From NCBI GenBank assembly GCA_902795255.1, contig CADBKS010000203.1, positions 1 to 5,095 on the forward strand: a stretch of 5,095 bases of DNA. The letters are read 5' to 3'. The position numbers were made by a program, and so were the translations under genes. Every line of letters begins with the position of its first letter. Position 1 is the stretch's first letter. The DNA is from an uncultured Chloroflexota bacterium. Lineage in GTDB: Bacteria; Chloroflexota; Anaerolineae; Anaerolineales; Anaerolineaceae. The notes under the pieces were generated by a model. That model had not been told where the DNA came from. It saw only the letters and a program-made list of their open reading frames with translations, and made no database searches. Shown piece after piece: positions 1-4,272 of this stretch.

Positions 1-20
1 AGCAAAGCGTTTACAGACAT

Positions 21-61
21 GCGCTTACAAGCGCACGCGGGTACCAGCGCCTTACAGGCGC
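21..61. repeat. Two small GC-rich hairpins sharing a TTACA loop
   Basis: Two short inverted repeats lie at 21-34 (GCGC arms around TTACAA) and 47-61 (GCGCC arms around TTACA). A third, unpaired TTACA occurs at 11-15 and a degenerate TACC at 42-45, so the stretch reads as a decayed short tandem repeat of the form GCG-n-TTACA. It lies downstream of the dinG stop codon and beyond its probable terminator. No gene is assigned. A plus-strand frame is open from the left edge to a TGA at 97-99, but nothing in its 32 residues is recognisable. The hairpins are plain in the sequence; any function is unknown. Confidence 0.5.
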
Positions 62-68
62 AGAGCAA

Positions 69-89
69 ACCACCGGCTCAGCCGGTGGT
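69..89 (-). terminator. Probable intrinsic terminator of dinG
   Basis: A perfect 9-bp stem (69-77 with 81-89) closes a 3-nt loop. Read on the minus strand it begins 31 nt after the dinG stop codon and is followed by TTTGCTCT, a short and imperfect U-tract. Read on the plus strand it is followed by CCTGATTTG, which is a poorer tail, so the minus orientation is preferred. The stem is strong, but the weak U-tract keeps confidence moderate. Confidence 0.65.
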
Positions 90-120
90 CCTGATTTGAC
101 TGTGGCGGGTGGGATCCGTA

Positions 121-2913
121 TTATTTTTGCAGCCAGTTCGCGGCGAGTCTGGGAATGTCCCTTACGCTTCCGGAGATCCGTTCGCACACCGGGATGGAAT
201 TGATGAAGTCCTTCCCGTAGCGTTTTGTGTTGATGCGGCTGTCCATGACGACCACGATCCCCCGGTCATTCTTCGAGCGGATCAGACGGCCGAACCCCTG
301 CCGGAATCTCAGGATGGCTTCGGGCAGATTATACTGGCAGTAGGAGTCCTCAAAGCTTTCGCTGCGGGCCGCGATGATCGGATCGGACGGAACGTCAAAC
401 GGCAGCTTCGCGATCACGACAACGGAAAGTGCGTCTCCCTGAATGTCGACCCCTTCCCAGAAACTCCGTGTCCCGAGCAGGATGGCCTTTTCCGTATTCC
501 GGAAAGTCTCCAGCAGCGCAGAAGGCGAGACCCCTTCGCCCTGCTCGAACACTGTGATCCCGGCTTTGTTCATCTCCGCGGAAATATTGTTTGAGGTGTG
601 TTTCAGCTGCGCATAGGATGTGAAGAGAGCCAGCGTCCTGCCGCCAACGGCCCGGCACAGGTTGATCAGCGTCGTGTCCAGAACGTGCTGGGCAGAGGGC
701 ATATTCGGGGCCGGAGCATCCGAAGGTGTGCACAGCAGAACGGCTTTTTTGTAATCGAACGGCGAGCCGACGCGGAGTTCGTCCGCTGTTTCTGCGGAAA
801 GACGTTCCCGGATATAGCCGAACTGCTTCTGTGCGGTCAGCGTCGCGGAGGTCAGGATCACGCAGTCTTTTTCATTCCAGAGTTTTTCTTCCAGCATCGG
901 GCCGACGGTGAGCGGCGCGGAGCAGAGTGTGAGGCGCGTACTGCTGCCGGAAAGGTCGATCCAGTAGATATAATTCGGGTCCGGTGCCATGAAAAGCGCT
1001 TCGAGTTCATCATGGATCTCTTCCAGCTGGTCATGGAGCCCCATGAAAACGGCGTTCAGTTCTGTGGTGCTGTCCTGTGGATCGTCTTCGTTGACTTCTT
1101 CGACCTTTTTGCCGATTTTGGCCATTTTCTTCAGAATGGAGCGCATCAGATGTTCGCAGTTCGCCCAGATGATGCCGATCTCGTCCCAGCCGTCCATCGC
1201 GCGGGCTGCCTCGTTCAGACGCTCCTGCTGTCCGTAGATCGTGAGCGGTTTCCCTTCGCGGATCTCATCCATGAACCGGCGCAGGCTTTCAAAGAGGTTT
1301 TTCAGTTCGGGGGCGAGCTCTTCGGATCTGGAGGCGAGTTTGTCGGTCACGGTCTGAAGTTTTTCGTAGGTTTCGGCCGTGACTTTATCCTGCATTTCCG
1401 TGAGGATCCTGCTGACAGCTCCGTTGCTCGGAGTGCCGATGTCCTGCAGGATGCGGCTGATCTCAAACTGGGACGTTTTGAAGCTCAATGCGCCGGTGGC
1501 GGCGGATTCCAGGTGGTGGCCTTCATCGATGATCAGATATTTGTATTCGGGAATAACGCCTTTGGCGTAAACCGCGTCGGCCAGCAGCAGCGCGTGGTTG
1601 ACGATGATCACATGTGAATGGAGCGCCTGGGCGCGGATGCTGTAAAACGGACACTGGTTCTTTTTCCGGAACGGACAGGTGTTGGGCCGGCAGGCCTCGT
1701 TTTCGGCGGAGATCCGGCTCCAGACCTCCCCTTCGATCGGACCGTTGACGTTGAGGTCGCCCCGGTCCCCGGTCCCGTTCTCATTCAGCCAGACGAGCAC
1801 CTTTCCCAGAACCCGCATTTCCTCCGCTGTGGAAGCGTGCCGTGCCTGCATGCTCATGAACCGCTGCGGGCAAAGGTAGTTCCCGCGGCCTTTCTGTACG
1901 GTCGCGCGCAGTTCGGTCCCCAGGATCTTCTCCAGCTCCGGGATATCCTTGTTGATGAGCTGATCCTGCAGGTTGATGGTGTTGGTGGAAATGATGACGC
2001 GTTCCCCGTTCTGGATGGCCCACTGAAACGCGGGGATCAGGTAGGCAAAGGATTTCCCGGTGCCTGTTCCCGCTTCGATGAGCATGTGATGTCCTTTGGA
2101 AAAGGCTTCGGATACGGCCTGCAGCATTTCGATCTGCTGGGCCCGCGGTTCAAAACGTTCGAACTGCCGGCTGAAAGCGCCGCCTTCGGAGATGATCCCG
2201 GTGAGCTTTTCCGTGTCCAGCTCAGTGGGGTATTCCGCGGGCTTCATTTCATAGGCTTCCCCTTCCCATCTGGGTGCGAAGACCGGCAGCCTGAGATTTT
2301 TGCCGCTGCCGTACTTTTCACCCGCTTTGATGCGGGAGGAGAGAACTTCCCGGAGCGGACCTGCCCCGTTCCATGGAGCGGTCCCAGCGGTGTTGATCAG
2401 TGCGGTGAGAACTTCAAAGGGAAGGCTGTAGGCCTTCTCGATCAGTTTGTTGTAGAGCTTCAGCGTCATCATGCAGTCGGCGACCGCGCGGTGTTTCCCT
2501 TCCGCGTCGATCCCGAACTGCTCTACCAGGGCGGAAAGCTTGTAACGGCCGGCACGGGGCAGCAGTACGCTGGCCAGCTCGTAGGTGTCGGTGCAGCGGT
2601 TCTTTGTCAGGATCTTGTAGCGCCGGAGAAAACCGAGGTCAAAGCCGATGTTGTGTCCGACAATGGCGTCCGTTCCGACAAATTCACTGACCTCTTCCAG
2701 AACATCCAGAATGTGCGGAGCATTCACGACCATAGGGTTCGTGATATGGGTCAGCTGGGAAACTGCGGCGGGGATCGGCCGGTCCGGATTGATAAAGGTC
2801 TGATAGGTCTCCAGTACTTTTGCACCGTCAAAACGGATCATTCCGATCTCGATGATCTTGTCCTGACTGATATCCAGTCCGGTCGTTTCCAGATCCAGTG
2901 CCACCATACTCAT
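121..2913 (-). CDS. dinG: DinG-family protein: DEDDh 3'-5' exonuclease fused to an XPD-like ATP-dependent helicase
   Basis: This 930-residue cytoplasmic protein is predicted to act in DNA repair and in resolving structured DNA or R-loops. Residues 1-165 form a DnaQ-like exonuclease with all DEDDh signatures: D7 and E9 in DLET, D92 in the GHNIGFD motif, and H141 and D146 in HRAVAD. Residues 250-925 form the helicase. Its Walker A is GTGTGKS at 282-288, the DEGH box is at 463-466, SAT is at 689-691, motif V is near 812-826, and motif VI (QGFGRLIR) is at 872-879. Cysteines 348, 408, 413 and 421 lie between Walker A and the DEGH box, as the Fe-S cluster ligands do in E. coli DinG. The length matches the fused Bacillus-type DinG (about 930) rather than the exonuclease-less E. 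coli form (about 716). The ATG at 2911-2913 is chosen over the in-frame ATG two codons later because a GGAGAGGA ribosome site lies 9 nt upstream of it. The gene stands alone and is divergent from rpmH. The family is near certain; the exact substrate is not known. Confidence 0.97.
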   Translation of the reverse strand: MSMVALDLETTGLDISQDKIIEIGMIRFDGAKVLETYQTFINPDRPIPAAVSQLTHITNPMVVNAPHILDVLEEVSEFVGTDAIVGHNIGFDLGFLRRYKILTKNRCTDTYELASVLLPRAGRYKLSALVEQFGIDAEGKHRAVADCMMTLKLYNKLIEKAYSLPFEVLTALINTAGTAPWNGAGPLREVLSSRIKAGEKYGSGKNLRLPVFAPRWEGEAYEMKPAEYPTELDTEKLTGIISEGGAFSRQFERFEPRAQQIEMLQAVSEAFSKGHHMLIEAGTGTGKSFAYLIPAFQWAIQNGERVIISTNTINLQDQLINKDIPELEKILGTELRATVQKGRGNYLCPQRFMSMQARHASTAEEMRVLGKVLVWLNENGTGDRGDLNVNGPIEGEVWSRISAENEACRPNTCPFRKKNQCPFYSIRAQALHSHVIIVNHALLLADAVYAKGVIPEYKYLIIDEGHHLESAATGALSFKTSQFEISRILQDIGTPSNGAVSRILTEMQDKVTAETYEKLQTVTDKLASRSEELAPELKNLFESLRRFMDEIREGKPLTIYGQQERLNEAARAMDGWDEIGIIWANCEHLMRSILKKMAKIGKKVEEVNEDDPQDSTTELNAVFMGLHDQLEEIHDELEALFMAPDPNYIYWIDLSGSSTRLTLCSAPLTVGPMLEEKLWNEKDCVILTSATLTAQKQFGYIRERLSAETADELRVGSPFDYKKAVLLCTPSDAPAPNMPSAQHVLDTTLINLCRAVGGRTLALFTSYAQLKHTSNNISAEMNKAGITVFEQGEGVSPSALLETFRNTEKAILLGTRSFWEGVDIQGDALSVVVIAKLPFDVPSDPIIAARSESFEDSYCQYNLPEAILRFRQGFGRLIRSKNDRGIVVVMDSRINTKRYGKDFINSIPVCERISGSVRDIPRLAANWLQK

Positions 2914-2922
2914 ATCCGTTTA

Positions 2923-2930
2923 TCCTCTCC
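2923..2930 (-). promoter_or_regulatory. Ribosome binding site deciding the dinG start
   Basis: On the minus strand this reads GGAGAGGA and sits 9 nt upstream of the ATG at 2911-2913. The alternative in-frame ATG at 2905-2907 would be 15 nt away, which is less favourable, so the longer protein is annotated. Confidence 0.75.
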
Positions 2931-2957
2931 GCCTTTTGTTTTTACTTTCTTCCTATA

Positions 2958-2963
2958 ATTATA
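2958..2963 (-). promoter_or_regulatory. Putative -10 element of the dinG promoter
   Basis: A perfect TATAAT reads on the minus strand and would place the transcription start near 2951, giving a 5' untranslated region of about 37 nt that includes the ribosome site. No good -35 hexamer is visible: the 17-bp position (2981-2986) reads CCCCGA on the minus strand. The box lies within a 10-bp perfect palindrome, so the plus strand also reads TATAAT (2954-2959), again without a matching -35. Confidence 0.5.
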
Positions 2964-3018
2964 TGGAAAAAAGCTGTTTTTCGGGGAAATCGCTTTCGTT
3001 TATGAAAAACGGCTGCAG

Positions 3019-3054
3019 CCGTACGGCTTTCTGTGTGTATACGGGGCCGTACGG
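3019..3054. repeat. Paired CCGTACGG palindromes
   Basis: The self-complementary octamer CCGTACGG occurs at 3019-3026 and again at 3047-3054, 28 bp apart start to start. With one extra pair the two copies can also form a 9-bp stem (3019-3027 with 3046-3054) around an 18-nt loop. They lie between the two divergent promoters, a position suited to an operator pair, but no regulator can be named from the sequence. Confidence 0.5.
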
Positions 3055-3057
3055 AAA

Positions 3058-3101
3058 GACTGCCGGCTGCCCGCTGCCTGCCGCCGGCTGGACCGGCAGT
3101 C
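3058..3101. repeat. GC-rich inverted repeat upstream of the rpmH promoter
   Basis: Perfect 9-bp arms (GACTGCCGG at 3058-3066 and CCGGCAGTC at 3093-3101) flank a 26-nt GC-rich interior that also holds two direct copies of GCCGGCTG (3062-3069 and 3083-3090). A T-rich stretch (CCTCTTTTCCC) follows on the plus strand, so it resembles a terminator with a large loop. Nothing upstream on the plus strand obviously needs terminating. It could insulate the rpmH promoter from stray transcription or bind a regulator. Confidence 0.4.
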
Positions 3102-3120
3102 ACCTCTTTTCCCAAATTGT

Positions 3121-3149
3121 TTGACCGTAAAAACAGAATGCATTATAAT
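3121..3149 (+). promoter_or_regulatory. Strong sigma-70-type promoter of the rpmH operon
   Basis: A -35 of TTGACC (3121-3126, five of six consensus bases) and a -10 of TATAAT (3144-3149, perfect) are separated by exactly 17 nt. Transcription should start near 3156, about 180 nt before rpmH. Near-consensus strength suits a ribosomal protein operon. No other promoter of similar quality was seen before rnpA or yidD, which supports co-transcription. Confidence 0.85.
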
Positions 3150-3155
3150 TCAGCG

Positions 3156-3336
3156 GTTAGTGAATGTAATTAGCGGAATTCAACTTGATTGATGCACTGC
3201 GAAAACGGTTTTTCGAAAGGTTTTTTGGAAGCATTTCGAAAGACTGGAAGCGGTGGCAGACGGAACCCAAGCAAGCAGTTTTCCGTGAACAAACCGGATT
3301 GCAGCCGGTCAGGAAACTGAAAGGAAATTTATAAAG
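3156..3336 (+). other. Long 5' leader of rpmH
   Basis: The predicted transcript carries about 180 untranslated nucleotides. They include two copies of the palindrome TTTCGAAA (3211-3218 and 3234-3241), a 6-bp stem (3260-3265 with 3281-3286), and a 5-bp stem (3293-3297 with 3305-3309) just before the ribosome site. Two small frames exist. One starts at TTG 3185, 6 nt after a GGAA, runs 49 codons and stops at 3332-3334, only 2 nt before the rpmH start. The other starts at ATG 3192, runs 42 codons and stops at 3318-3320. Neither product is recognisable and neither is called as a gene. The boundaries rest on the predicted promoter. Confidence 0.55.
3321..3327 (+). promoter_or_regulatory. Ribosome binding site of rpmH
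   Basis: AAGGAAA lies 9 nt upstream of the ATG at 3337-3339 and fixes the start of the bL34 protein, whose first residues (MATKRTYQP) match the family. Confidence 0.75.
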
Positions 3337-3510
3337 ATGGCTACCAAACGTACTTATCAACCGAAAGTTCGACGTCGTGTTCGTGTTCACGGTTTCCGGG
3401 AACGCATGGCTACCGCAGACGGCCGCAATGTTTTGAAGCGCCGCCGTGCCCGCGGCCGCTACAAGCTGACCGTCACCGCCAACAACAGCCTGAAACGCCT
3501 CCGCTGGTAA
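3337..3510 (+). CDS. rpmH: 50S ribosomal protein bL34
   Basis: This 57-residue, very basic protein is a structural component of the large ribosomal subunit and binds 23S rRNA. The family signature is unmistakable: KRTYQP at residues 4-9, the HGFRERM segment at 18-24, DGRNVL at 28-33, and the basic [12 protein letters not shown] run near 35-46. It is longer than the usual 44-47 residues because of two extra N-terminal residues and an extension of about ten after the normal end ([11 protein letters not shown]). It was located by translation from the ATG that follows AAGGAAA. It is the first gene of the operon, with rnpA 53 nt downstream and no terminator between them. The codon choice, rich in CGC and CGT arginine codons, suits high expression. 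The extension looks genuine because the frame closes in TAA with no sign of a frameshift. Confidence 0.98.
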   Translation: MATKRTYQPKVRRRVRVHGFRERMATADGRNVLKRRRARGRYKLTVTANNSLKRLRW

Positions 3511-3563
3511 TTCGGTTTTCTTCATTGATTTTGCAAGTTCGGTTTTAGACAGCGAGTGCTGCA

Positions 3564-3917
3564 GTGGACAGAAAAGATCGCCTGAACCATTCGATCGATA
3601 TTCAACGGGTCAGACGATACGGGAGATCCACTGCGCACCCGCTTTTTGTGTTGATCTATCTTCATGACACTTCCGTGGATAACGCTCCCGTCGGTGTGAT
3701 CGCTTCGAAAGCGGTCGGCGGTGCGGTCGAACGCAACCGCGCCAAGCGGGTGCTGCGTTCTGCAGTGACGGAACTGCATGATCATATTCAGCCCGAGACC
3801 ATGATCCTCCTGCTGGCAAGACAGCAGATCCTGGACCATGACACACCGGAAATAACCGGGATCCTTGCCGAACAATTAAAGAAAGCCGGTATCTGGCGCG
3901 GGACTCCTCAGGAGTAA
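3564..3917 (+). CDS. rnpA: Ribonuclease P protein component
   Basis: This 117-residue basic protein binds the RNase P RNA and helps it remove 5' leaders from precursor tRNAs. The N-terminus carries the typical KDRL...RVRRYGRS pattern (residues 4-22). The RNR signature follows within VERNRAKRVLRSAV: R58, N59, R60, K62, R63 and R66. APVGVIASKAVGGAV (41-55) is the usual strand before it, and ILLLAR (81-86) is the usual C-terminal strand. At residue 13, where many homologues have Phe in a DF-x-x-V motif, this protein has Ile. The start is GTG; an in-frame TAG at 3546-3548 rules out a longer protein, and no strong ribosome site precedes the start. The gene lies between rpmH and yidD, its standard position. 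Confidence 0.97.
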   Translation: MDRKDRLNHSIDIQRVRRYGRSTAHPLFVLIYLHDTSVDNAPVGVIASKAVGGAVERNRAKRVLRSAVTELHDHIQPETMILLLARQQILDHDTPEITGILAEQLKKAGIWRGTPQE

Positions 3918-3932
3918 TGAAGCCGCTGCCTG

Positions 3933-4250
3933 GTGGATCACTGCGATCATACAACAGAGAACACTCCCCCGGAAACTGAGCCGGTAACCGTCCCGGAACC
4001 CCGTTTGCGGGATTTGCCATTTAAGCTGATGAATCTGCCCCGTTTTTTCTTTCTGGGGCTGATCCGGCTGTACCAGATGACTTTATCCCGGATGCTTCCG
4101 GCAAATACCTGCAGGTTTTACCCGACATGTTCTCATTACGGATATCAGGCGATCTATAAATACGGCGCCCTTCGGGGTGTTCCGATGGCAGTATGGCGTA
4201 TCCTTCGATGTAATCCCTTTAATCCGGGCGGATTCGATCCGGTTCCGTGA
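3933..4250 (+). CDS. yidD: Membrane protein insertion efficiency factor YidD
   Basis: YidD is a small inner-face membrane-associated protein that assists YidC/Sec insertion of membrane proteins. The conserved core is complete: the amphipathic segment [11 protein letters not shown] (38-48), [11 protein letters not shown] (60-70, with C60 and C66), [14 protein letters not shown] (80-93, with C93), and the [12 protein letters not shown] ending (94-105). From the GTG at 3933 it has 105 residues, longer than the usual 70-85, because of a Pro/Glu/Thr-rich N-terminal tail of about 32 residues. An ATG at 4029 would give a typical 73-residue protein, but neither start has a good ribosome site. In-frame TGA at 3918-3920 limits the gene on the left. 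It follows rnpA after 15 nt, which is compatible with translational coupling. The family is certain; the start is not. Confidence 0.95.
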   Translation: MDHCDHTTENTPPETEPVTVPEPRLRDLPFKLMNLPRFFFLGLIRLYQMTLSRMLPANTCRFYPTCSHYGYQAIYKYGALRGVPMAVWRILRCNPFNPGGFDPVP

Positions 4251-4262
4251 GATCCGCAGTTT

Positions 4263-4270
4263 AAGGAAAA
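4263..4270 (+). promoter_or_regulatory. Ribosome binding site of the lipoprotein gene
   Basis: AAGGAAAA lies 2 nt before the ATG at 4273-4275, with its AAGG core 6 nt away. Together with the classical signal peptide that begins at this ATG, it sets the start. Confidence 0.7.
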
Positions 4271-4272
4271 CT

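Larger units (their letters stand above)
2914..3336. other. Divergent intergenic regulatory region between dinG and rpmH
   Basis: This stretch of 423 nt holds no convincing gene. From left to right it contains the dinG ribosome site (2923-2930, minus), a palindromic TATAATTATA with a minus-strand -10 box, two copies of CCGTACGG, a GC-rich inverted repeat (3058-3101), a strong promoter for rpmH (3121-3149), and a leader of about 180 nt. A plus-strand frame at 2936-3124 (TTG start, 62 residues) has no ribosome site, and its stop codon falls inside the rpmH promoter, so it is not called. DnaA boxes of the TTATCCACA type were looked for and not found, so the region does not look like a replication origin. 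Confidence 0.8.

Noticed and set aside
1..99. A plus-strand frame open from the window edge to TGA at 97-99, as a possible C-terminus of an upstream gene
   Set aside because: Its 32 residues match nothing I recognise, it runs through the repeat hairpins and the terminator stem, and other frames are equally open.
109..594. A plus-strand open frame of 161 codons opposite the dinG C-terminal part
   Set aside because: It lies over conserved helicase motifs V and VI on the other strand and looks like a codon shadow.
598..1617. A plus-strand open frame of 339 codons opposite dinG
   Set aside because: Same reason: it mirrors the codon pattern of the minus-strand gene and has no recognisable domain.
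1618..2958. A plus-strand open frame of 446 codons opposite dinG
   Set aside because: It is fully antisense to a gene with complete exonuclease and helicase motifs. Its translation shows no recognisable family and it has no ribosome site; long antisense frames are expected opposite GC-biased codons.
2936..3124. A 62-codon plus-strand frame with four cysteines in the intergenic region
   Set aside because: It needs a TTG start without a ribosome site, runs through the palindromes and GC-rich stem, and ends inside the rpmH -35 box. Internal ATGs at 2963 and 3002 also lack ribosome sites.
3157..3525. A 122-codon minus-strand frame over rpmH and its leader
   Set aside because: It covers the whole bL34 gene in antisense and has no recognisable product.
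3511..3546. Direct repeat TTCGGTTTT at 3511-3519 and 3538-3546 between rpmH and rnpA
   Set aside because: It is only nine T-rich bases, with no hairpin and no link to a promoter or terminator; likely chance.
3675..3683. A near DnaA box (CGTGGATAA) inside rnpA
   Set aside because: It is single, one base off consensus, and lies within coding sequence of a conserved gene.
3522..4020. Minus-strand frames of 117 and 136 codons over rnpA and the yidD start
   Set aside because: Both are antisense to well-recognised RnpA and YidD sequences and show no domain.
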